From contig VWPU01017674.1 in NCBI GenBank assembly GCA_013398955.1, positions 248,001 through 312,000 of the forward strand: DNA of 64,000 nucleotides. The letters are read 5' to 3'. Below the pieces are notes generated by a model. The model was not told the origin of the DNA. It searched no databases and saw only the letters and a program-made list of their open reading frames with translations. This DNA comes from Callaeas wilsoni (lineage: Eukaryota; Chordata; Aves; Passeriformes; Callaeidae). Shown one piece after another: positions 23,793 to 35,485 of the stretch (positions are counted from its first letter, which is position 1; every line of letters starts with the position of its first letter). The position numbers were made by a program, and so were the translations under genes.

Positions 23793-24370
23793 TGGTCAAA
23801 GACACGAAACTCCTGGGCATACATGGCCTCTTCCTATGCCTGTTTCTGCTTTTTCAGCCTACAATGAGACAAATCCTAGTTTGCGAATGTGGTATTTTCT
23901 GAGACTTCAGCTTCTTCACATCCAGCCTGCTGCTCCAGAACTCAGCTTTAACTGTGGCCTCACATCACCTTAGCCTCCTTCCCAGCCCTCCATGCTGCCC
24001 CTTTACATGCTCATTTTCCCATTGAACCATCCTTTACAATACTGCAGCATCCTCTCAGCTGCAGTTCAGGGAGGCCCAGGCCATCCTGGTGGCTCTCCCT
24101 CTGTCACTCTCCACCACGCCTGCCTGACACAGAGCTGGTGTTTCAAAAGCCATGGGGGCACCTGCTCCCCACCATAGGGACTTTGGGATGTCAGCTTCTT
24201 GGAGGGGTTGGTTGTATCTTGGCCAGACCCTTGTGAAGGACTTGGCACGCTTTTGGAGGAACAGGTTTGGGCAAAGGGATGATGTTTTCTATAAAGGAGA
24301 GGAGGGCTGCAGTGGTTTTGGGTGTGGAGGATCCCATGAGATATTTGTGCACAATTTTAAGTGTATATAG
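23793..24370. other. GC-richer unique stretch, nothing identified
   Basis: Sequence after the LTR is moderately GC-rich, with several overlapping short open frames on both strands (60-73 codons). No domain, repeat end or splice pattern stands out. It may be an old repeat or a non-coding transcript exon. Confidence 0.3.
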
Positions 24371-27300
24371 AGAGTCATAACCCTGCAGTACTTAAACTCC
24401 CAATTTAAACCATGATGAAACCCTGATGGGTTAATTATTTTGATGGACACAAACTGCACAATTTTGCTTCCAGCTCACTCATTTGGGGTCAGTATCATTA
24501 TATCTGTATGTCAAAATAGAGGCACATTTTTGACCTTGGCAGCAACCTGTCCGTAATAATTTATCACTCTCACTATTACAATGAATAATCTCTACCTTCC
24601 TCACACATATTTGTAGGAAATACTCTAATAAAATATTCTTTTGTGAGTGATAATTTCACCTAGTAAAATTAATTAAAACATTTAACAAAATGAGCCCTAC
24701 TACTGTACTTTAAAAGTCTTAAAGAATCAGTCAAAGCATTACTCTATTGCCTGTATTGTTGCTTCTAATGATTACTCCTTTAAATTTGCTGGTCAATATA
24801 TTTCAGGCTTTTTAGGTCTTTTCAAAAGGTGCATGGAAGGTATTATGTTTGAATAATATGAGGAAGAGAAACTGGTATTTTCAATAATAATCTAATGTTT
24901 TCATATAGGTGTCTTGATTGTGAAAGCAATCTTTTAATTTACAGCATCTCCTATTGATTTGAGAGAATGTGACTGAAAAAAAGCAAAATATAAGTTTTTA
25001 TCAAATTTGCAGAATTAATTAAATATTTTATAAAGTTTTTTGTTTGTTCATTTCAAAAATAAATTAGTTTTCACTTTTATATACACCTGGTTTTGTCATA
25101 CTGGCACACAAAAAAAATTTAAAAAACAAACAAAAACCTAACAACTCATACTGAGAGTGAAACACTAGATCAGGGATCTGATATATTGCTATGGCAACAA
25201 ATGCTCCCTTCATGCAGCCCAATAAGTACCAATGCATAAACTTTTACACTGAAAGCTTTACAACTCTGAGATTCTTAAAGGAATTATAAAACGTGTGGTC
25301 AGTCATCAATTCCTGCTGATACCTGCAAGGTAATATATCTGAGGTTAAAGTTTTGATTCGTGGCATTTCTGGGTTAAAATGACTCTTCACAGAATTGGGA
25401 ATTTCCCTAAATAAGAAAGAGTATCTTGCACAGATGTTTGGATGAAAGAACTATCACAAAAAAACAAACAATGGTTTGTGTTCGGTTAGTTTTTCCACGT
25501 ATCCTTTAATCAACATCAATGCTCCAAGAAAAAGACTAATGACAGAAATTGGCATTTAGTTACTTTTTTCATCTAAACAGAATCACGAGGGCTGTGATGG
25601 GTCAGGCATACCTATGGTAAATTGCTTTACCACAGAAGAGACTGAAAAATTGTAGACCTTTTTTCAATCCTGAAGTTTTACTTTCATCTCTGAATTACAC
25701 ATTATTTCTTCCTCAAAGCAATACCCAGTTCTTACCCTGCCAACACCTTCCATTAGTCTCCAACAATCCATTTCCTCACCAGCTTCGTGTCAAAAGTGTC
25801 CACGAGACAGCTGCAGCCCTACATAACACACAGAGGTCAAGAGAAGATAAACACTCCAGATCATGAATGTGCTTTGTCTAAATTTCACTCTCTTAATCTT
25901 GATTCTGCACTCTGTGAGCACAGAAAGTTTTTTAATTAGATAAAGGAAGAGATTAAACTGTGGAGACAAGAGACGGATAAAAGGAGGGACACGTATTTTG
26001 CTGTAACCTCTTTACCTGCTCCTTGGAAAGAATTGAGCTGAGCTGAGATTGTCGCTAGTAAAAGGAAGTGGGACCTACATTGATGTCCCATTTATGTCTG
26101 GCATAATTTCCTTCCCACTCTGTCTTGGACCTGCAATAGCAATATTATGTAGCTAATGTCTCTGGTCCGAATTGTCTCTCTAGAAAGAATGTTTCCCAGG
26201 AGGCAGTTTGGAGCAGGAGCTTAAACAATCTGAAATTGTTCACCTGAGAAGGCTACTTCCCTATTGCTGCATAGAGACCTAGCGAGACTGGCTGGGAAAT
26301 TTGGGAGGTTCTGTTAATGTTGAAGTTGTGTTGTGTCAATTCTCCACCACTACTTCACCCAGATCCAACAGTTAGACAAAATATCTTACCTTACCCAGAC
26401 TAACAAGCCCAGGTATTTTTTCTGATACTGTTTTGAGACCCCAGAAATTACCAGACTTGCCTCCATTCAGGCATCTGCATCCTGACAGATGGTCTGAGGG
26501 AAACAATGATAAAGTATAAAACAAATAAAAGTACTATCACTGAAAAGCTACGCTTTACTGCAGAAGCAATATATTCACAACAGCATATTTGAGTTGGTCC
26601 CTACTCATGAGACTTGGCTCTGTGGTGGATAGGTAATGGAAAACAGCCAGAGAGATGCTCTCCAAGAATGACAAAGATTTCTAATCATGTAGGGCCACAG
26701 TTATCACCATGTTTTTTTTTCTTTCTGGATAAAAATTTGAAAGGTATATTAAAGAGATGGTACCAGAATGTGAAGCACAAAGTTTTGTCCACAAGTGGGT
26801 GTGTGGGCTCAGACACTCAGTTTTATCTCTATGCAATAATAATGCAATTTCCAATCATCAAAAGACTACTTTATCTGCACCCATTTATTTGTCAGAAAAC
26901 AGTGTAGAGAGTTGGTTTAGAGTCTTCTCAGTTCAGTGAGTTTGGTTTCAGTAAACTATCTGATGAAGAACCTTTGGGCTATTTAACTATGTTTAAGTAC
27001 TGCATACTGCAGCTAACACAAAATATTGAATATACAGCAAATGTAGTCTGTCTTTATAGAACAAATGACAGATCTAATACTGCAAAAGCAATACATTGTA
27101 CAATGCCTGTTACACTGTCTAGCAGCTGAAACATGATTTTACTGCTTGAAACCTTACGGGATAAAAAGTTCTGTGATCTCTTGTTGAAATGGTAAATCAG
27201 CTTGAGACTGGAAAAGGAAGGAGATTTCTGGTGTATATTAATGATCAGTGGGAACTAGAATGGCAAAATATGCTTTAGCTGCAGAAACTTTCAACCTAGA

Positions 27301-30300
27301 ATTCTTCTGATGTCCTTCTCAGAAATACTGTAACTTTTAAAGGAAACAGAATTTGCTGATAATAAGAAAATCAGATTTAAAACCTTATGTGTAGTTGGTT
27401 TCCATCACATAAAAGAATTCCATTAAATTGAAACAGTTTGTGTATGAGAAATTCCATAAATATAATTTACTGACCATAACTGGAGAAGAAACCACTTAAA
27501 GAAGAATGAAATTTTGTAAACATTCCTCTAAAATTATTCAACAAAGTCTTTAATTCAAGGAGATTAATGCATTGCACTATAGTATGGCATATTATTCAGC
27601 ATTCCTGAAGACAGGGACATTAGAAATAAATTTCAGGACTATGTACATGGAGTGTTGTAGTTAGTGCAAATGTTGGATGGGGTGATTGGGCCAAGAATAG
27701 CTTGTTCTGCATATTCACCTAGGTGGAAATAGAAAATTACCATTGTAATTAAAATTGCAATATATTTTGTTACTATAAGCGTTTTTATTGCTGACAGTAA
27801 AATTTACACATTCTTACGTGTAATTACAGTTCCAAATACTAATTTATTTCAATATGACTCTTTTGCAGCTCAGTAAATCATTCAAATCAATATTTCTCTG
27901 AGATACCTTCATTAGTTTTAGAACTGTTGCTTCTGTATTTCTACAGCTAGCAATACATGAAATACCTTGCTCCGAACTGAAGGGAACGGCTTTTGTTTCC
28001 TCCTTTTCAATGGAATGTTTTAATAAAAACCCAGCTTGTTTCCTTCTCTTTAACTTAGTTTTGGGGCATTTCATCCCAGTTATTTTGAAAAGTGGCACTA
28101 AGACAGATTTTTTATGTGGAGTAGAGATTTGTAAATTTCAAAACAACCCCACTTGAATCAGGTTACTGTTGCAGTCATAGACTTGCTGAAAATATATTTA
28201 AAATGTATCACAGTATACTTCCACAAAAGAAGTTATCTTCCCTTTTTTGCTACCCACTCTTTCCATGAACCACATTTTCAAAATTCTGTTTTTCCCTGTT
28301 TGCTGCCTATAAATATTAAAAATAGGTTTTGTATCTTCCCTTTTAACTAGTGTTGCAGGAAAACAACAGCAAATAGCAGGCAAGTCAAAGAGATACTTCT
28401 GCTTTGCTTTAATTTACTGATTTTTGTGAAGTGTGAATTTCAAAGTCTAGTTAAAGCAGTCTTTAGGAAACTGTTATACTTGCCCTGCTTTGCCTCAAAC
28501 CCAAAAATGCTAAAGCAATCAAAAAGTAGCTTATCAGCAAGATACATAGTGAAAAAGGCTTCATGACTAGTGAGCAATGGAATTAATATGTCCATGGTTT
28601 TGGGTCCTGGATGGCTATCTAGACTCTGATTTCTAACAAAAATGCACTTTCACAAAGAGGGCTTTTCTACAGAGTGGCACTAATAGGAACTCCCTCTTCT
28701 ATCTTGCTATGTGTAATGTCTGATATCCTTTTAGTCTTTATCTCTTTCAAGTCTGCCTGAAATTGCCCTGGGTGTTGAAACAGTGTTAGGGAAGAAAGAA
28801 TATGCACATTCACATGTATGCACAGAATGCAATCTCATAACCTCGTTTGCCAAGACCTAAAGTGGCAAGAGCATTTCTTCCATTTTGTTATTTACGTTGT
28901 ATTCATGGTCCTTTAACAAAATATCTTAACAAAAAACATTAAAGAGAATGCTCAGAGGCAGGAAGGTTAAATGCACACTTCTGTGGGAGTTTCGGGTATA
29001 TTTTACTCTAATAATGGTTTCAAAAATCTGGACCAGTCTCTAGCAGTATGCGGCCTCCACCCCACATGTTCTTTCATTTATGGACCATTTTCTTCACTAA
29101 AATCTTGGGTAGTTCTGATCTTATCTGTCAGTTGCTTTCTTGAGCCACTCTGCAGTTCCATTCTACAAAGGCAGCCACCAAACTGGCATATGAAGGAAAA
29201 CTCAGTAATTTTTTGTAACAGTCTGTAGGGGAAGGTGGAAGAGAGAGCTCTGCTTTGGTAGGAGGAGATAGAGGGTGTAAATGCATTTATTTGAAACTCA
29301 CTGCTGATAAACTAAAGTGCCTGACAGTATATCCAGAAATTTCATTGGGCATCTGTGATCTAGAATATTTCAATAACCTCTGTAAGTACACATAGGAACA
29401 CAGAGAAATTCCCATATGCTCTCACACACACCTGAAGTACTACGCAGCAAATGTTAGAACTTTAGGATTTCATTTTCTCATTTCCACCTATAGAGCTACT
29501 GTGGCATAACTTTTCTCTGCTTTTAACATCCTATGTGGATACAAAGACCAGACTGAACGCTGCTTAAATTCTACTGAAGTCAGTGGAGTTAGAGTAGATA
29601 GCAATTTTATTTATTGCTTTCAGTAATTCAACCCAACTGCCATGGAAGGAATAATTAATAGAGTGTGCAGTTAAAATAATTATACATATATAGTTAAATG
29701 TTAAAATATTTTATATTTTTTCTCTTCCTTATGATATAATATATGAAAATATCTAATATACTAATGTATTCCTTCTTATTTTTATTCAGCAAGCACAGAA
29801 TATGATGAGAAAATGCTTTAATAGCACACTAAATGCTCTGAAAATGCATTCAGAATAAATTATGTTAGCAGTATTTGTCCTAATCAGATCAGTGTAAATC
29901 CAGCTTTAAAAAAATATTTATCCCATGCCTTCTCTTTCTATTAAAAGTGTGAAGGAAATATGGCAAAAAAAAGGTAGCAGTTAGTACAAATAAAAGCTTC
30001 TATAAGCAATGAAGAACTTTGACCACGTAATAATCTGGAGGTAAATAATGTATAGAGATATATTTAATTTACTAGTGCATGTAATGACACCAGATAAAAA
30101 TTGAAAATGAATATGTCTGAATCTGGGTTCTGTGACTGATTTGCATAGAAGTTGATTTTATCATCTGCTTTCTATGTCTAATAATACAGCAGAAATTTAT
30201 AGCATCTTAATTGGTTTAGGTTATTGGTTCTTAAGTATACACTGTATAATTTTTCCTTGAAATCAAAACCCATGGTTGACTGGAACATAATTTGCACTTC

Positions 30301-30870
30301 ATCTTCCATTTCAGTGACTCTGTTAATTCCATTCTATCATTCCTATCAATGACTAAATGACATTAAATGAGCATTCAAAGTAATTTGCCTTGAATTCTTT
30401 GCTTTGTGACTTGTATTCTATTTTTGTGTTGATTGGTAGCAATGGAGAAACAACTGTTGTTGGAAACTTCTCTTTGCTTCTGAATTGCCTCACTAAAGAA
30501 CAGATATGTTAATTAATTTTCTTCTTGTTTCCTTCTCTCTTTTCCTATTTTTAGCCTATTCTTGTTTTACCACTTAGAAATTCTGACTTCCTCAGCTTTC
30601 CAGAAAAACTGGAGTTTTACAGATTGGAAAGATACAAAATTCATTAATGTCGTATCAGACAATGGACCGCCACTGACAAAACACCATGCAGCTTCCCTTG
30701 GTGGTTTGAGATAACTTTTTTCCTCAAATTGTGTGTTTGGTGTCTGATGGAAGTTTTATATCAGGAAATCTAGCAAATGGATGCATGAAAATACGTGAGA
30801 CTCATAGAGTTTCTTATGAGAATCAGCCCACAAATAGCTCACTGAATGATCAGGGTCTACGTATTAGGTG
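24371..30870. other. AT-rich unique sequence, no gene seen
   Basis: Six and a half kilobases with no recognised gene, RNA or interspersed repeat. Open frames are under 100 codons and without family resemblance. T- and A-runs occur near 25110-25130 and 26710. Confidence 0.5.
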
Positions 30871-30874
30871 AGAA

Positions 30875-30937
30875 GAGTGAGATTTAAGGAAGTTACTGAC
30901 ATATTCTGAGGGGAGTGAGATTTAAGGAAAAGTTACT
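30875..30937 (+). repeat. Imperfect 38-bp tandem duplication
   Basis: GAGTGAGATTTAAGGA begins at 30875 and again at 30913. Both are followed by a GTTACTG block, so the unit is about 38 bp and present twice, with small differences (two extra A residues in the second). Confidence 0.8.
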
Positions 30938-31589
30938 GGATACGTTTCTTGTAGGAATTTAATAACTGGAAATTCATATTTCATGGGATCAGTTACTGGA
31001 ATCAATATTAGGACTCACTGTTTTCACTATTTAAAAAAAAAACAAAACTGAGAGGAGAAAATAAAAGATTTGCAGGCAGAATAAATTTGAAAACATGAAG
31101 GAAATTTAAATGTGAAAACCAAGTAAAACATTGTGAGATACACCCATTGTTTTTGTTTAACCTGTTCCATATTTGGAGATTTCCCTAGTTTGTTTGAAGT
31201 CAACGTAAATTTTTCCATCTAATGGCAATCAGTGCTTGAAACGACAGCTGATAACTCTGTTTCAGTGTATCATTAGTACCGTAAAAATGCAGTGAAAGCT
31301 TTTTAAATTAAAATATATACAAAAAAAGAATATCAGAATTATTGTATGCTAAAGGCTGTTCAGTTATAGATTGTGAAGATACAAATATTTGAGATCAGAA
31401 TACGTGGAAAGAAATCCGTTCAGTGCTTAATTACACTGTGCAGCGATAAGTCTTGAAGGCTTCAACAATGGTGGTTTGGTCTTAAAAGTCACAAAAGGGG
31501 ATGGTCTCATCTGATTTTATTAAAACAATCTCAGATAATTTTGAAATTAATAGGTTGACCTGAAAGCTGCAGAAACATGAGTAAATGCC

Positions 31590-31930
31590 TGATATTTTAA
31601 GGAGCTCATTAAAATTAGTCTAGATTTATTCCTGGCAATGCTAATAAGGCAATGGAGGTGTGACGGTGGCGATATTTATTCTGATCTCAGCTGATTGGGG
31701 CAGAATTCACATGTCTGTGTTCTCACCAATTAGGCCTCTAGTGGGAGAATAAATGAAAGACTACACTTCTAGCACATTACAGTCCTGCAATACAATCAAA
31801 TAGTGTTGAAATATTATAACACTCTCCTAACAACAGGCAGAAGTCCCTGAAATTGCTCCAGTGCAATAACATGCTGTAAGGTGCACAGCTAATGAGAGCT
31901 GGATATGGAGAATAATTTAGGATGAAAGTT
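31590..31930. other. Candidate conserved non-coding element
   Basis: The block is of even complexity with no repeats. It contains several homeodomain-type TAAT/ATTA cores (CATTAAAATTAGTC near 31607, GCTAATAAGGCAATGG near 31640, CCAATTAGGCC near 31726 and GCTAATGAGAG near 31889), together with GGTGTGACGGTGGCG near 31656. This style is common in developmental enhancers of vertebrate gene deserts. The call is by pattern only, as conservation could not be tested. Confidence 0.25.
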
Positions 31931-33948
31931 CTGCCCCTGCAGCCCAGACATGTCAGATTCTTTTCTGCTCACAAACTGTGTATTTGTAATATGCTGCCTT
32001 GATTAATGTTGGTTTTGAAGCTTCTGTGACTGTGGAAAACACATGTGGGTGGGCTTCTGTGCAAGCCAGGTACAGCTTTAACAAACACATCTGTGCTAAC
32101 AGATGTTGAAGGGAGAGTAAGACATACTCAGTCCTGAGGGATTTTAGCAAACCGAATTTAATGGGAATTGAAAGTTCTTAGTATCACTTTAAGACTTTAA
32201 ATAAATCAGTTTTGCACCAAACTGATTGTTGGATTAAATGAATTCTTCTACTTTGAATTCAGTGATGTTCCACAGCATGCTGAAAACCTTCATCAGTTTT
32301 GCTCAAGAGCAAGGAAGAAAAATACAGCACCTGATTAAAAAATTTACTGTTTGATATAAGTAGATGAGTTATGATATAGTCTCTTTATACTTGAGGATCT
32401 GAGAGTCTTAACTGGTGAGCAGATCAAAAAGAGACTTGTTAAATAGGAACCTGTAAAGGAGATGCATAGTGACTATTTTGTGTATTTGGTGCTGCAAATG
32501 CAATGAGTGATTTTACAGTCAGGGAGAATTAGATACCTGAATTTATTAATTGAGTAGTTTTTAGAAAATGCTTGGAAATGAAAAAAAAGGTAAGATATAA
32601 ATAGTACTCTTAAGGCTATTTCCTTGGAACAATATTTGCTGCTTATCACGATTTTTGGTTTGCTATGCTGTACAAATATATGTATACACTAAATTTTTAA
32701 AATTTATTTTTATGTACTGATGAGAGTCTAATTTCAATGTTGAACACTAACTTTTTTTAATATTTTGTCTTGTGAATGTGTGATTTTTAATATTCCAGTG
32801 TGACTGGGAACATATTAATGCTGCCAGTAAGTTGCTGCTGGAGTAATAAAAGATTAATTAGACCATATAGTCTGATAATCATCAAGAATAAAAGTTTGAC
32901 TTAAAAAATTGGATTGCAGAATACAGAAAGCTTGGTCCAGATATGAGCACTTGTAAATCTCCTCTCTTATCACCTTATAAATCACATGAAGTTTTCAGTA
33001 ATTGCTGTGCTCTGTGTTATTTGACTAGAACTTATGTTAAAAACAAAGCAATCTTTAATTAAGTGCCATGTCTTTAAGTGTTATGAGACTGTGAGTTTAA
33101 CTATTGCTCGAGTTACTTGATACAGTGATGAGTGGAAACTGCATTTGCATTTACAGATATAAAATGTACAAATAAATTACATGATTGCATGGTAGATACT
33201 ATTGTACTAATATTTTCTCTTTCAGAGGTGGAAAGTAAGCCACGATCCACTCATGAATATCCATAGGTCCTTCCCTATTGTCTGGATGACAGAATTGTTT
33301 TTCAGTGCAGAAACAGATCAATATAGAGCATGCTACCTAAGGCTGAGCTTCCTTAAATTTTCACTGAAGGATAGATAGTGGCATATAATTAAAAACTAAA
33401 TACTTTAATAAAGGAGAAAAAAAATAATTTATTTTTGAAAAGTAATGACAGTTTCATAGAAAGTATACAGAAATTAATTCTAACAGAATAATAATTGTTA
33501 GCTTTCATCCTATCCATTTAGGAGCTCAGCGGAGAGCTGTTATCCACCTACATTTAGGGCCCTGACAGTCTCTCAGAGTGAGAGGAACACAGAAATATGC
33601 AGTATCTTCTGTCCAGTTGCAAAACCTAGGCAGCTGGGAGAACTCAGATACAGCCCTACAGGATCTGCAGTCACTCCAAATATAAATTCACTGAACTTCA
33701 CCTGTGGATGGAACAGAAGATAAAAAGCACATTGTTAATAAATATGTAAGACAATATACACTGGCTGAGGTTGAAGTTTGCCTTTTACTATAAGGCTAAA
33801 TATTTATTCTCAGAGGCTTTTAGAAAGCATGACAACATCTGGTGCAAACTGAAAGGTACTAACAGTCTGTCACCACAACTACATATAGTTCTCCCATACC
33901 TCTCAAATTCTTTCCCCTGTGGCTCATTAGTTTAGTTCTGGTTACATT
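31931..33948. other. AT-rich unique sequence, no gene seen
   Basis: No repeat family, RNA or exon recognised. The longest open frames are about 65 codons. Confidence 0.5.
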
Positions 33949-34072
33949 ATTCAAGGCCAGGTTGGATGGGGCTCTGAGTGGCCTCGTCTAGTGAAAAGTG
34001 TCTCTGCCAAAGGCAGGGGGATTGAAGATCTTTGATGTTCCTTCCACCCCAAGCCATTCTGTGATTCTATAA
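33949..34072 (+). mobile_element. CR1 LINE 3' UTR fragment
   Basis: The text TTCAAGGCCAGGTTGGATGG, then GGCAGGGGGATTGAAGATC and CCTTCCACCCCAAGCCATTC, is the classic CR1 3' UTR, and it ends TGTGATTCTATAAAT, the CR1 tail. Only about 125 bp is kept, so this is a short 5'-truncated insertion. A different CR1 fragment begins about 320 bp downstream in the same orientation. Confidence 0.9.
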
Positions 34073-34391
34073 ATCTAATGAAGATGAATGCTAGCTCCTG
34101 ACTCGCAGTTCTGATTTGCTATGCCTGGGCTAGAAAGTACACTGCAGACAAAACCCTGACATGGAAGTCTTCTGCTTCCATGAAAAGAAAGAGCACATAT
34201 CCATAAACCGTTAACTTCCAAAATATGAGAGTGGTTTCCATTCCGTGTACTGGGAATGCTCCCTGACAGTTCCCAAAACATGGGTAAGAGTTTTTGGGAG
34301 AGGCAAGACAATGGCAGGGAGCATTTTCTCAAGTTAACAGCAGAGGTAATTGAGGTTCCAGTGCCCAGGAACATTCGGACCCTAGAGGGAA
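34073..34391. other. Spacer between two CR1 fragments, nothing identified
   Basis: About 320 bp of unique-looking sequence. A 99-codon minus-strand open frame (34075-34374) covers it but has no recognisable domain. Confidence 0.45.
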
Positions 34392-35485
34392 GAGGGATCC
34401 AAGAAAACTAGTTGTTATTAGGACAGGTTACTACAGCCTCAGGGACAGTTCATCCTGACAAGCAGGAAGTCAGGCAAAATTGGATGAACCAGGAGATCGT
34501 AGCAAATCTGAAACAACCGAAAAAGGAATGATACAAAAGGTGGAAACAGGATAGATGTCCCGGGAAGAATGTAGAGACACTGTCTGAGCAGGCAAAGATG
34601 CGGTTAGAAAGTCAAAGCTTACCTGGAACAGAACCTGGAGACACATGTCGAGACATCAGGAAGAGCTTCCTTACGTCTTCACGCAGAAAAAGGAAGACTG
34701 AGGAAATGTGTCCCCACTGTTTAATTAGGAAGAGGACCTAGTGGCACAGGACATGAAAAGAAAGTGCTGAGTGCCTTCTTCACTTTAGTCTTTACTGGTA
34801 AGACCAGCCTTCAGGAATCCCAGGCCGTGGAGACCAGTGTGGAATGTCTGGAGCAAGTTAAAACTGCTATTGATGGAAGATGATCAGATCAGGTGATACT
34901 TAAGCAAACTGGTCATACAGAAATCCATGGGCCACGAGAGCTGAGGGAGCTGGCAGATGTCACTGTGATGTTATTCTTAAATATCTTCAAATAATCTGGT
35001 GTCTGGGAGACAACTCTGAGGGCTGGAGGGGAAAAAAGTCACTTTTGTTTTCAAGAAGAGCAACAAAAACGACACCGGCTGATAGCTAATCCTGTAGACC
35101 ATTTTCAGACACATGAAGGACAAGAAGGTGGTTTGGAGCAGTCAGCATGGATTCACAAAGGGAAAAGTCATGCTTAATGAACCCAGTCACCCTCTAAAGT
35201 CCTGTGACTGGCTGGGTGGATGAGGAAAGGTCTGTGGATATTGCATCCTCGATATGTCAGAGGGTCATGCTGCCATCCAGAGCGACACTGGCAGGTTGGA
35301 AAAGTCAGCTGACAGGAACCTCTCACGGTCCAACTGAGGGAAGTTCAAAGTTATGCTGGAGAGAAACAACCCAATGCACCAGTGAGTGCTGGAGACCACC
35401 CAGTGCTGCTCTGCAGAAAAGGAACCGTAGGGGTCCTGTGGACACTGAGGTAAACATGAGCCAGCAAAGTATTCCTTTTAGATAT
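34392..35485 (+). pseudogene. CR1 LINE ORF2 fragment with internal deletion
   Basis: The sequence matches CR1 ORF2 from the linker after the endonuclease into the reverse transcriptase. Recognisable blocks include CAAGCAGGAAGTCAGGCAAA near 34460, GACCAGCCTTCAGGAATCCC near 34803, CATGGGCCACGAGAGCTGAG near 34927, GACACATGAAGGACAAGAAG near 35108 and CAGTCAGCATGGATTCACAA near 35140. Just after the CR1-like TGACTGGCTGGGTGGATGAG (35204-35223), at about 35253, the text jumps to the CR1 region that normally lies past the palm (AGGGTCATGCTGCCATCCAG). The palm with its catalytic aspartates is therefore deleted. It continues to CCAATGCACCAGTG near 35370 and ATGAGCCAGCAA near 35456, then stops with no 3' tail. 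Many stops and frameshifts make it non-functional. The 96-codon frame at 35204-35494 spans the deletion and is an artefact. Confidence 0.88.

Noticed and set aside
23787..24370. Internal retroviral sequence following LTR copy 2
   Set aside because: The target-site duplication closes directly after the LTR, so the following sequence is host flank and the LTR is solo.
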